NCBI GenBank assembly: GCA_046262635.1
Contig: JBHEMK010000054.1
Location: 1-24,307 of the forward strand
Direction of reading: 5' to 3'
DNA from: JBHEMK01 sp046262635
GTDB lineage: Bacteria > Actinomycetota > Thermoleophilia > Gaiellales > Gaiellaceae
DNA length: 24,307 nucleotides
Made by a program: the position numbers and the translations under genes. The notes beneath the pieces were generated by a model. That model had not been told where the DNA came from. It saw nothing but the letters and a program-made list of their open reading frames with translations, and did not search any database. Shown in pieces: positions 14,371 through 21,121 of this stretch; the stretch's first letter is position 1, and every line of letters starts with the position of its first letter.

Positions 14371-15390
14371 ATGCACCTCGTGTCCGAGCGGTTCAGCCTT
14401 CCGGGGTTCGTCAACGCGCACAGCCACGCCTTCCAGCGCGCTCTCCGGGGGCGCGCCGAGGGCGCGGAGTTCTGGTCGTGGCGCGAGTCGATGCTCGACC
14501 TGGCCCGGGGTCAAACTCGAGCGCGGGTCCGAACCGAGTATGCCGAGGTCTACCGCGAGATGAGGGACGCCGGCTATACCGCCGTCGGCGAGTTCCACTA
14601 CATCGGCGTCGACGAGGCGCTCGCGGCCGCCGAGGCCGCCGAGGAGGCCGGCGTCGAGCTCGTGCTCCTCGCCGTGGCCTACGCCCGCGGCGGGATCGAC
14701 CGCTTCCGCCAGGCCTCGGTCGCGGAATACCTGCGCGGTCTCGAGCGGCTGCGCGAGGCCGGGCTGCGCGTCGGCGTCGCCCCCCACTCCGTCCGCGCCT
14801 GCCCCGCCGACTGGCTGAAGGAGCTCGGGCGCTATGCCACCGCCGAAAAGCTGCCGCTGCACGTCCACGCCGACGAGCAGCCCCGCGAGATCGAGGAATG
14901 CGTGGCGGAGCATGGCGTCCGCCCGATCGAACTGCTCGACCGGTGCGGCTGCCTCTCGGAGCGGACGACGATCGTCCACGCGACCCACGCGGACGACGCC
15001 GAGCTCGACCTGCTCGCGCGTGCAGGCGGCCGCGTCTGCGCGTGCCCGACGACGGAGGCAAATCTCGGCGACGGCTTCCTTCCCGTCGAGCGGCTGCTCC
15101 ACCGTCGGATTGGGATCTGCATCGGCTCCGACTCCAACGTCCTCATCGACCCGTTGGGGGAACTGCGGGAGCTGGACGGGATCGCCCGGCGGCAGGCCGG
15201 ACGCCGCGACGTGCTCACGACCGAGACGTTGCTCTGCTTCGGCGCCGACGAGGGCGCGGGCTCACTCGGCCTGGAGGCGTGGCCCGACGTTGGGGTCGAT
15301 CTCGGTCACCCGTCGCTGCGGGGTGTGGACGACGTCTTCGGCGGACTCGTCTGGGGCTGCTCCGCCGACGTCTTCACCCGGGATTCCTGA
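14371..15390 (+). CDS. HutF-like formimidoylglutamate deiminase (short form), amidohydrolase
   Basis: The predicted 339-residue protein begins directly at the barrel: LPGFVNAHSHAFQRALRG with the HxH metal site at residues 17-19. It then shows EFWSWRESM, AGYTAVGEFHYI, GVAPHSVRA, LHVHADEQPREIEEC, TIVHATHADD, CPTTEANLGDG and GIGSDSNV-like GICIGSDSN. This string is characteristic of HutF, which releases ammonia from N-formimidoyl-glutamate in histidine breakdown. It lacks the N-terminal beta-sandwich strand set and about 60 C-terminal residues of typical HutF (about 450 residues). No other hut gene is present. The substrate may therefore differ. GGTGG lies 5 nt before the ATG. Its 3' end overlaps the convergent MFS gene by 17 nt. 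Confidence 0.8.
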   Translation: MHLVSERFSLPGFVNAHSHAFQRALRGRAEGAEFWSWRESMLDLARGQTRARVRTEYAEVYREMRDAGYTAVGEFHYIGVDEALAAAEAAEEAGVELVLLAVAYARGGIDRFRQASVAEYLRGLERLREAGLRVGVAPHSVRACPADWLKELGRYATAEKLPLHVHADEQPREIEECVAEHGVRPIELLDRCGCLSERTTIVHATHADDAELDLLARAGGRVCACPTTEANLGDGFLPVERLLHRRIGICIGSDSNVLIDPLGELRELDGIARRQAGRRDVLTTETLLCFGADEGAGSLGLEAWPDVGVDLGHPSLRGVDDVFGGLVWGCSADVFTRDS

Positions 15391-16762
15391 TCCCGATCAG
15401 CCCGATCGCCCCGCCCACCGCGAGCAGCCCGGCAGTGATGCCCATGGCCAGGCGGAAGCCGTGCAGGTCGAGGCCGTTGCCGCGGCCCCCGACCGCGACG
15501 CCGATTGCGGCAATTCCGATCAGCCCGGCGATCCGAGAGACCGCGTTGTTGATGCCCGAGGCGATCCCGGCGTCGTCGGCGTCGGCATCCGCGAGCACCG
15601 TCGTCGTCAGCGGCGCGACGATCAGAGCGAGCCCGATGCCGAAGACGACGAGGGGCGGCAGGATCCCGAGCCAGTAGCCAGAGCCCGGGCCGAGGCGCAT
15701 CAGCGCGAGCGCGCCGACGGCGCAGAGCAGCGGCCCGGCGCCCATGAAGATCCGCGGCCCGACCGTGGCGGACGTACGCCCGACCAGGCCCGAGAGCGTG
15801 AACATCAGCACGGTGACCGGCAGGAGCGCCAGGCCGCTTCGGAACGCCGAGTAGCCGTCGAGCTGCTGGAGGAAGAGGACGAGGAAGAACGTCAGCGTCG
15901 AGAGCCCCGCGTAGACCGAGAACGTCTCGAGGTTGGCGAAGCCGAAGTTCGGCCGAGCGAAGAGGGAGAGCGGCATCATCGGTTGGCGGGTGCGCTGTTC
16001 CCAGGCGAGGAAGGCCGCACAGGCGAGCGCGCCGCCCGCGAGCGTGGCGACGATCGCCGGCGAGGTCCAGCCGTGCCGCGGCTCCTCGATCAGCCCGAAG
16101 ACGATCCCGCCGAGCCCCCCCACGCAGAGGAGTGCGCCGATGACATCGACCGATGCCCGCGCGGCTCCCTGCGGCCGGGCCGGGATCGCCACTGCGATCA
16201 GCCCGAGGGTGACGAGAACGACCGGCACATTGATCAGGAAGATCGCGCGCCACGAGGCGACCTCGACGAGCCAGCCGCCGAGCAGCGGGCCGGCCACCGT
16301 GCTGACCCCCGTCCATGCCGTCCACGTCCCGATCGCCGCCCCACGTTCCTCCCCCGAGAACGTCGCGGTGATCGTCGCGAGCGCCGCCGGGGTGAGCAGC
16401 GCGCCGGCCGTGCCCTGGAACCCCCGCATCACGATCAGCGTCGTCCCGTTGGGCGCGAGCGCGCACGCCACCGAGGTGACGCCGAAGCAGCCAGCTCCGA
16501 GCGCGAAGATCCGCCGTTCGCCGAAGAGGTCGCCGAGCGAGCCGCCGACGAGGATCAGCGATCCGAGCGTCAGGAGGTACGAGTCCACGACCCACTGCTG
16601 GAGCGTCAGGCCTCCCCCGAGGTCGCGCTGGATCGCGGGCAGCGCGACGTTGACGACCGTCCCGTCGACGAAGACGATGGCGGAGCCGAGGATCGAGGCC
16701 ACGAGCGCCGCACGCCTGCGCCCTCCCTTCCCGAGGGCCGGGGCGATCGACCCGGAGCTCAT
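15374..16762 (-). CDS. MFS multidrug-type exporter, DHA2 (EmrB/QacA) family
   Basis: The predicted 462-residue protein has about 14 hydrophobic segments. It carries DHA2 signatures: FVDGTVVNVALPAIQRDLG in helix 1, WVVDSYLLTLGSLILVGGSLGDLFGERR (motif A) after helix 2, and motif C-like WTAWTGVSTVAGPLLGGWLVE in helix 5. It would export a small amphiphilic compound in exchange for protons. No obvious partner gene or drug-linked neighbour is seen. The start is set by the family N-terminus. The ATG lies 1 nt from a perfect inverted repeat that overlaps its -10, so a local repressor (TetR or MarR type) is expected, but none is adjacent in the window. Confidence 0.92.
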   Translation of the reverse strand: MSSGSIAPALGKGGRRRAALVASILGSAIVFVDGTVVNVALPAIQRDLGGGLTLQQWVVDSYLLTLGSLILVGGSLGDLFGERRIFALGAGCFGVTSVACALAPNGTTLIVMRGFQGTAGALLTPAALATITATFSGEERGAAIGTWTAWTGVSTVAGPLLGGWLVEVASWRAIFLINVPVVLVTLGLIAVAIPARPQGAARASVDVIGALLCVGGLGGIVFGLIEEPRHGWTSPAIVATLAGGALACAAFLAWEQRTRQPMMPLSLFARPNFGFANLETFSVYAGLSTLTFFLVLFLQQLDGYSAFRSGLALLPVTVLMFTLSGLVGRTSATVGPRIFMGAGPLLCAVGALALMRLGPGSGYWLGILPPLVVFGIGLALIVAPLTTTVLADADADDAGIASGINNAVSRIAGLIGIAAIGVAVGGRGNGLDLHGFRLAMGITAGLLAVGGAIGLIGIRNPG

Positions 16763-16784
16763 GCCGGCAACAGTACGTTGCCGG
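16763..16784 (-). promoter_or_regulatory. Operator-like inverted repeat over the -10 of the MFS gene
   Basis: CCGGCAAC (16764-16771) and GTTGCCGG (16777-16784) are perfect 8-bp arms with a 5-nt spacer. On the minus strand TACTGT (16775-16770) inside the repeat is a -10-like box exactly 7 nt before the ATG, suggesting a leaderless mRNA. A protein bound to the repeat would cover -10 and start codon, which fits repression of an exporter. Confidence 0.6.
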
Positions 16785-17246
16785 AAGCCGGCAGGGCCGG
16801 AGCACCGTCCTCCGTCTCCGGCACCCGGCCGTGAGTGGGAGAGGCGGAGCTGGTGGAGGCAGACGTGTGGCTGACCTGCACCCGGGGGCGACCCGAACGA
16901 CGGATCGACGGGACCACGAAGGCGGCTCCGCCGGTCAAAGAAATGGCGCAGCGCCCCGAACGACGCGTGCAGCGGCCGAGCCGAGTCGCGCCTCGGGGAA
17001 CTCCGCCTCGCCTCTCGACGCTGGCGGCCCACCGCAGGGCCGAGCGTCAGGTCTTTGATCACCGGCCCCGCCGCATCGGGCTCGCCAGATACCGGACACC
17101 GCTCGCCGGACTCGCTTCGATCGTCCCCGTGGAGCGGCTCAGCCGGCATCTTCACATCCCCCGGATGGGGCAGGCGCCGAGCAGGGGCGCGACTATGTTG
17201 GGTCTGCAAGACGCGTGAGGCGACGGCATCACGCAGCAACATGTCG

Positions 17247-17291
17247 AAGAGCCGGTGAGCGCGGGTGCCGCAGCCTCGTTCGCCGGCTCTT
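17247..17291. repeat. 9-bp inverted repeat with 27-nt loop
   Basis: AAGAGCCGG and CCGGCTCTT are perfect arms (17247-17255 and 17283-17291). The minus-strand copy would read CAAAGAGCCGG into the stem. It could be a terminator or part of an RNA in the gene-free region. No gene uses it in an obvious way. Confidence 0.45.
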
Positions 17292-17699
17292 TGCCCATTC
17301 CCGGACGAGCGCCAGGCCGGGGCTCGACGAGACGCCTCTCCCTGCCAGAAAACCGGGACGGCACCGGGCCGTTTCTCCCGCTGACCCTGCGGGGAGGATC
17401 CAGCGCAGGCCCGGACAGCGGCTCGTCCACCTCGACACGTCCAGGGGGTTTAAGACGACGTCCGGCAGCATGCTTTGTGCTTCGGGATTCAGACGGCGAC
17501 GAGATCGCCTGGAAGACCGCGGTGGACGCCGCACCCCGTGGCTGCTGGCGCCAGAGCACGCCGTGGCGCCCAGGAGTTATCCGAACGCTGCAGCCGTTCG
17601 GGGAGCTGGGGGCGATGACATCCGCAACGGCGAGGGCGGCCCCGAGCCGAAGAACCCCATCGAGGTGAAGCCTGATGCAAACCCCGCGGCGAAGAGGGG

Positions 17700-17728
17700 C
17701 TGAGGCCGCTCGCACCGTCGCCTACACT
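17700..17728 (+). promoter_or_regulatory. tRNA-Pro promoter CTGAGG-17-TACACT
   Basis: CTGAGG (17700-17705), a 17-bp spacer and TACACT (17723-17728) precede the tRNA 5' end by 9 nt, the right distance for a short 5' leader. It is the best-anchored promoter in the window, because the RNA gene start is known. Confidence 0.6.
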
Positions 17729-17737
17729 GTTCACTCT

Positions 17738-17812
17738 CGGGACGTGGCGCAGCCTGGTTAGCGCGTCGGTCTGGGGGACCGAAGGTCGCGAGTTCAAATC
17801 TCGCCGTCCCGA
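17738..17812 (+). tRNA. tRNA-Pro (anticodon GGG)
   Basis: The 75-nt cloverleaf has acceptor strands CGGGACG and CGTCCCG with discriminator A, D arm GCGCAGCCTGGTTAGCGC, anticodon stem TCGGT/ACCGA with loop CTGGGGG (anticodon GGG), variable AGGTC, and T arm GCGAG-TTCAAAT-CTCGC. CCA is not encoded. It reads the CCC and CCU codons. A -10/-35 pair precedes it and a strong hairpin follows, so it is a single-gene unit. Confidence 0.97.
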
Positions 17813-17818
17813 TCGCGC

Positions 17819-17842
17819 GACGGGGGCTTTCAGGCCCCCGTC
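17819..17842 (+). terminator. Strong hairpin terminator after tRNA-Pro
   Basis: GACGGGGGC (17819-17827) and GCCCCCGTC (17834-17842) form a perfect 9-bp stem with a 6-nt loop, starting 6 nt after the tRNA. There is no T run, which is common for terminators of very GC-rich actinobacteria. Confidence 0.7.
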
Positions 17843-18010
17843 GTCGCGTGCGGGAGCGTTCCGGTTGTGCCCGCCCGCGGCCGAGCCGCCGCCGACCGCC
17901 CGCGGGCGGGAACACGCGAGGTGGCGGTGCGGGCCGACCGCCCCGCCTCAAGGGACGGTCGTCCTGACCATGCTCACGCGGATGCCCTCGTCCGCGCCAC
18001 GCAGGGGCTG

Positions 18011-18047
18011 CTGACCCTCCGACGCCGCGCGGCGTAGGCTGCAGAGC
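18011..18047 (+). promoter_or_regulatory. Promoter CTGACC-18-TAGGCT giving a leaderless GTG
   Basis: CTGACC (18011-18016), an 18-bp spacer and TAGGCT (18035-18040) are followed by GCAGAGC and the GTG at 18048. The 7-nt gap between -10 and start codon again points to transcription starting on the start codon. Confidence 0.55.
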
Positions 18048-18866
18048 GTGCGAATCGCCCTCGCCCAGCTCGACTCGCGGCTCGGTGACCTTGGCGCGAA
18101 TGCGCGGCGGGCGCGCGAGACGGTCGCGGAGGCGCGCGCCGCCCGCGCTGACCTCATCGTCTTTCCGGAGCTGCACCTGAGCGGCTACGCGGTCGGCGCG
18201 GTCCGGCACGACACGACTGGCTCCGCCTCCGAGGTCGCCCCGCTCGCCGACGGGCTGGCTGCGCTCGTCGGTTTCCACGAGCGCGGCGGCAGGCGGGGCT
18301 ATAACAGCGCCGTCTACCTCGAGGGCGCTGCGCCCATCCATGTGCAGCGGAAGATCTATCTCGTCGACTACGCGCCGTTCGACGAGGCCGCGCGCTTCTC
18401 ACCCGGCCGGACGATGCGCGCCTTCGACACGGCGCTGGGGCGAGCCGCCGTGCTGATCTGCAACGACGCGTGGCAACCGTTCCTGCCCTGGCTCGCGGTG
18501 CAGGACGGCGCCGAAATCCTGCTTCTGCCCGCCGCGAGCTCGACCGTCGTGCCAGAGGCGGAGGCGTACTGGCGCGAGCTGACCCGCTTCTACGCCCGCA
18601 TGCTCGAGTGCTACGTCGTGTTCGTGAACCGCGTCGGTCTCGAGGCCGGGTTCGAGTTCTGGGGCGGCTCGCACGTCGTCGACCCGCTCGGAGAGGTCGT
18701 GGCGGAGGCGCCGCGGCTCGAGGAGGCGCTGATCTGCGTCGACGTCGACCTCGGGCGCGTCGCCGTCCGGCGGCGCGAGCTGCCGCTCGTCGGGGCGCTC
18801 CGCCCCGAGCTCCTGCGGGCCGAGCTCGAACGTCTCGCCCCGCGTGGTCCGCAGGAGAATCCATGA
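18048..18866 (+). CDS. Nitrilase-superfamily carbon-nitrogen hydrolase (amidase)
   Basis: The predicted 272-residue protein has the complete catalytic triad of the superfamily: Glu41 in VFPELHLSGY, Lys102 in VQRKIYLVDY and Cys138 in AVLICNDAWQP. MRIALAQLDSRLGDLGAN is a typical N-terminus, and YNSAVYLEG and WGGSHVVDPLGEV are conserved later. Such enzymes hydrolyse non-peptide amides or carbamoyl amines to acid and ammonia. Possible roles are omega-amidase, beta-ureidopropionase-like enzyme or NAD-synthase-type glutaminase; the sequence alone does not decide. It stands at the left of the catabolic block but is transcribed away from it. Its TGA overlaps the ATG of the next small frame (ATGA). 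Confidence 0.88.
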   Translation: MRIALAQLDSRLGDLGANARRARETVAEARAARADLIVFPELHLSGYAVGAVRHDTTGSASEVAPLADGLAALVGFHERGGRRGYNSAVYLEGAAPIHVQRKIYLVDYAPFDEAARFSPGRTMRAFDTALGRAAVLICNDAWQPFLPWLAVQDGAEILLLPAASSTVVPEAEAYWRELTRFYARMLECYVVFVNRVGLEAGFEFWGGSHVVDPLGEVVAEAPRLEEALICVDVDLGRVAVRRRELPLVGALRPELLRAELERLAPRGPQENP

Positions 18867-19051
18867 CCGCCCCGACCAACGAGCCGGGCGCGTCGAAGAA
18901 CGCTCCACGTCGCTCGTTCGCACGCGTCCGAGACTCCGACGGGAAGGCCCGTGGAATCGCCGATCGTGCCGCGCGTGCTGTTCGCGGGCGAGCTCGCCTC
19001 ACGGGGTCGCGAGGAACAGCGGCGGCCTCGACCGTGTCAGGAAATCTCTAA
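18863..19051 (+). CDS. Small basic hypothetical protein coupled to the amidase
   Basis: The 62-residue frame begins with ATG overlapping the amidase stop (ATGA) and has AGGAGA 6 nt upstream, the best Shine-Dalgarno in this part of the window. That argues that ribosomes do start here. The product is Arg/Ala/Ser-rich and low in hydrophobic residues (SKNAPRRSFARVRDSDGKAR, then GIADRAARAVRGRARL), with no recognised family. It ends 48 nt before the aminotransferase stop on the other strand. It may be a genuine small basic protein, or the start of a larger partner gene whose rest was lost by frameshift or deletion. Confidence 0.45.
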   Translation: MTAPTNEPGASKNAPRRSFARVRDSDGKARGIADRAARAVRGRARLTGSRGTAAASTVSGNL

Positions 19052-19098
19052 CCCTCGGCCGCCCACGCGCCTCGTGATCGTCGGCGCCGCACCGTCAG

Positions 19099-20340
19099 CT
19101 ACGCAAGGTGGTCGAGCGCGGTCCGGAGTGCTGCCACCGCCAGCTCGACGTGCTCGTCTTCAACGATCAGCGGCGGCGCGACGGCAACGCCGTCCCGGAG
19201 CCCGCGGGTCAGGAGGCCAGCGTCGCGCGCGAGCAACCCGAAACGGCCCGCCGCATCCGCATCGCGCGCACGGAGCTCCGGTTCGAGCGCGACCGCCGCC
19301 ATCAACCCGACCGATCCGCGCACCTCGCCGACGAGCGGGTGACTCTCGAGGTCGGCGAGCCAGGCGTAGAAGCCGGCCTCGAGCTCGCGCGCCCTGTGCA
19401 CGAGGCCGTCGCGGGCGAGCAGGTCGAGGTTCGCGAGCGCGGCGGCGCAGCAGGTCGCGTGCCCGCTGTAGGTGGCGCCGTGGGCAAAGCGATTTCCGGA
19501 CCCGTCCCAGAACGGCTCGGCGACGGCAGGCGCGACGATCACCCCGCCGAGCGGGAGGTAGCCGCTCGTCACCCCCTTGGCGAACACGATCAAGTCGGGC
19601 CTAAGACCGAAACGCTCGACGCCGAGCCAGTCGCCGAGGCGTCCGAAGCCGCCGATCACGACGTCCGCGATCGTCAGGATCCCGTGGCGCCGGCAGATCG
19701 CTTCGGCGCTCTCAAGGTAGCCGGGCGGGGGTGGGAGCACGCCGCCGGAGCCGATCACCGGTTCGTACACGAACGCCGCCACGGCCTCCCCGCCGACCCG
19801 CTCGATTTCGGTCTCGAGCGCAGTGAGCGAATCCCAGGCCACTCGGGACGTCTGCTCGACGAGCGGCCCGAACTCCTCCCGGTAGGGCAGGCCCAGGATG
19901 CTCGTACCGATGCCGTGCGTCCCGTGGTACGCGTTCGAGCGGCTGATCACATGCCCTCGGTGGGGCTCTCCTCGAACCCGGTGATACAGGCGGGCGAGCT
20001 TGACGGCGGTCTCGATCGAGTCGCCGCCGCCGCTCGTGAGGAAGACCTTCGATCCCGCCTGCGGTGCGAGCGCCGCGAGCCGGTCGGCGAGCTCGAGCGC
20101 GGGCCGGTTGGCGAGGTCGCCAAAGACGTGGAAGGTTTCCAGCTCCCGGAGCTGCCTCGCCACGGCGTCGGCAATCTCGGGGCGCCCGTGGCCGGCGTTC
20201 GCGTACCAGAGGCTCGAGGAGCCGTCAAGGTAGCGCCGACCCCGCGTATCCCAGACGAAGACGCCGTCGCCGCGAACGAGAACGAGCTCGCTGCCGCCGA
20301 CGGCCCCCATGTCCGCGAACGGGTGCCAGAGGGACGTCAC
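19099..20340 (-). CDS. Class III PLP-dependent aminotransferase (omega-amino acid type)
   Basis: The predicted 413-residue protein has family length. Signatures in order are LWHPFADM near the start, YLDGSSSLWYANAGHGRPEI, GGGDSIETAVKLARLYH (PLP phosphate binding), NAYHGTHGIGTSILG, IADVVIGGFGRLGDW (Asp for the pyridine nitrogen) and FAKGVTSGYLPLGG (Schiff-base Lys). WHPF plus the YHG region resembles taurine, beta-alanine or 4-aminobutyrate:pyruvate aminotransferases. The usual Asp-Glu-Val is Asp-Val-Val here. The GTG start overlaps the TGA of the IclR gene (GTGA), so regulator and enzyme are translationally coupled, which ties this enzyme to that regulator. Confidence 0.93.
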   Translation of the reverse strand: MTSLWHPFADMGAVGGSELVLVRGDGVFVWDTRGRRYLDGSSSLWYANAGHGRPEIADAVARQLRELETFHVFGDLANRPALELADRLAALAPQAGSKVFLTSGGGDSIETAVKLARLYHRVRGEPHRGHVISRSNAYHGTHGIGTSILGLPYREEFGPLVEQTSRVAWDSLTALETEIERVGGEAVAAFVYEPVIGSGGVLPPPPGYLESAEAICRRHGILTIADVVIGGFGRLGDWLGVERFGLRPDLIVFAKGVTSGYLPLGGVIVAPAVAEPFWDGSGNRFAHGATYSGHATCCAAALANLDLLARDGLVHRARELEAGFYAWLADLESHPLVGEVRGSVGLMAAVALEPELRARDADAAGRFGLLARDAGLLTRGLRDGVAVAPPLIVEDEHVELAVAALRTALDHLA

Positions 20341-21071
20341 GCCGCGACTGCGCCGGAGCGCCCGCCGATCGACGCGGAGAGGGTGTCGGCCGCGGCGACG
20401 ACCCGCGGAGCGCAGGCCTCGAGGCGATCGTCGAAGCGGAAGCGCGGGGCCGAGACGTTCAGCGCGGCGACGATGCGGCCGGCCGCGTCCCGGATCGGCG
20501 CGGCCGCCGCGACGAGGCCTGGCTCGAACTCCTCCCGCACGAGCGCGTACCCGAGCGAGCGCGCCACGGCAATCGCCCCGGCGTAGGAACCGAGGCCCAC
20601 CGTCTCGAGCTCGGCCGCATCCAGGTCGAGCGTGAGCGCGCGGCCCGCGGAGGTTCGTGCGAGCGGGGTCAAACCGCCCAGCCGCCCCGGAGCGTGCAGC
20701 GTGGCGGCGGGCGACTCCGAAAGCACGGTCAGCACCTGGTCTCCCTGCCGAACTGAGAGGTGCACGCTCTCCCCAAGTTCGCGCACGAGCGCCCGCAGGA
20801 CAGGCGGTGCCGCCGCGAGGAGCCGGGACTCAGCGACGCGCGCAGCCATCGCGAAAAGCCGGCAGCCGAGCCGGTAGGCGAGCGTCTCGCGATCGCGCTC
20901 GACGAACCCACGCTCCTCGAGCGTCCGCAGCGTACGCGAGAGCTGGCTCTTGTCGCCGCCGAGGAGATCCGTCAAGGCGACGACTCCGAGCCCGTCTCGA
21001 AGCGCAGGTTCGTCCGCGAGCGCACAGAGAACGTCGAGCCCGCGGGCAAGAGCGGCTGTCCCGGGGTTCAC
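20337..21071 (-). CDS. IclR-family transcriptional regulator
   Basis: The predicted 244-residue protein has an N-terminal winged helix (LARGLDVLCALADEP, LTDLLGGDKSQLSRTLRTLEERGFVERD, YRLGCRLFAMA). It is followed by the IclR effector domain (VHLSVRQGDQVLTV, PLARTSAGRALTLDL, EEFEPGLVAAAAPIRDAAGRIVAALNVSAPRFRF), which binds small organic acids or related metabolites. The start is GTG 21071, because the open frame further upstream is not IclR-like and no ATG is available. It is divergent from the M20 gene by 30 nt and overlaps the aminotransferase downstream. A palindromic element at the M20 start and another at the MttB start are the likely binding sites. Confidence 0.9.
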   Translation of the reverse strand: MNPGTAALARGLDVLCALADEPALRDGLGVVALTDLLGGDKSQLSRTLRTLEERGFVERDRETLAYRLGCRLFAMAARVAESRLLAAAPPVLRALVRELGESVHLSVRQGDQVLTVLSESPAATLHAPGRLGGLTPLARTSAGRALTLDLDAAELETVGLGSYAGAIAVARSLGYALVREEFEPGLVAAAAPIRDAAGRIVAALNVSAPRFRFDDRLEACAPRVVAAADTLSASIGGRSGAVAA

Positions 21072-21098
21072 GCTTGCATTGTTGCCGCGCCCCTCGTC

Positions 21099-21121
21099 AA
21101 GATGCAACTCGGTTTGAAAGT
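21099..21121. promoter_or_regulatory. IclR-type operator candidate, copy 1 (IclR/M20 divergent region)
   Basis: AAGATGCAACTCGGTTTGAA and three following bases match the element at 23954-23976 in 18 of 23 positions without gaps. It lies in the divergent IclR/M20 region and overlaps the proposed M20 ATG. Its core CAACTCGGTTTG is an imperfect version of the perfect palindrome in copy 2. Confidence 0.5.

Larger units (their letters stand above)
16785..17737. other. Long gene-free region with several hairpins
   Basis: About 950 nt between the MFS gene and tRNA-Pro carry no frame with a recognisable protein, start site or steady codon pattern. Perfect or near-perfect inverted repeats stand out. 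GCCGGAG/CTCCGGC is at 16796-16802/16816-16822. GACGCT/AGCGTC, with inner GGCCC/GGGCC, is at 17017-17048. AAGAGCCGG/CCGGCTCTT is at 17247-17255/17283-17291. CCGAACG/CGTTCGG is at 17581-17587/17595-17601. Motifs of tmRNA, RNase P RNA and SRP RNA were looked for and not found. It may hold small RNAs or be eroded sequence next to a tRNA. Confidence 0.5.

Noticed and set aside
14834..16834. Plus-strand open frame of 666 codons
   Set aside because: It is the shadow of hutF-like (other frame) and of the MFS gene (antisense); the product is charged low-complexity sequence.
16851..17220. tmRNA on the minus strand, suggested by GCCTCCACCA at 16860-16851
   Set aside because: No T-loop sequence precedes the CCA and no matching 5' acceptor strand is found about 350 nt upstream.
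17577..18341. Minus-strand frame containing GTARFELATFGPPDR
   Set aside because: This peptide is the well-known artefact of translating through a tRNA gene; it spans tRNA-Pro and its terminator.
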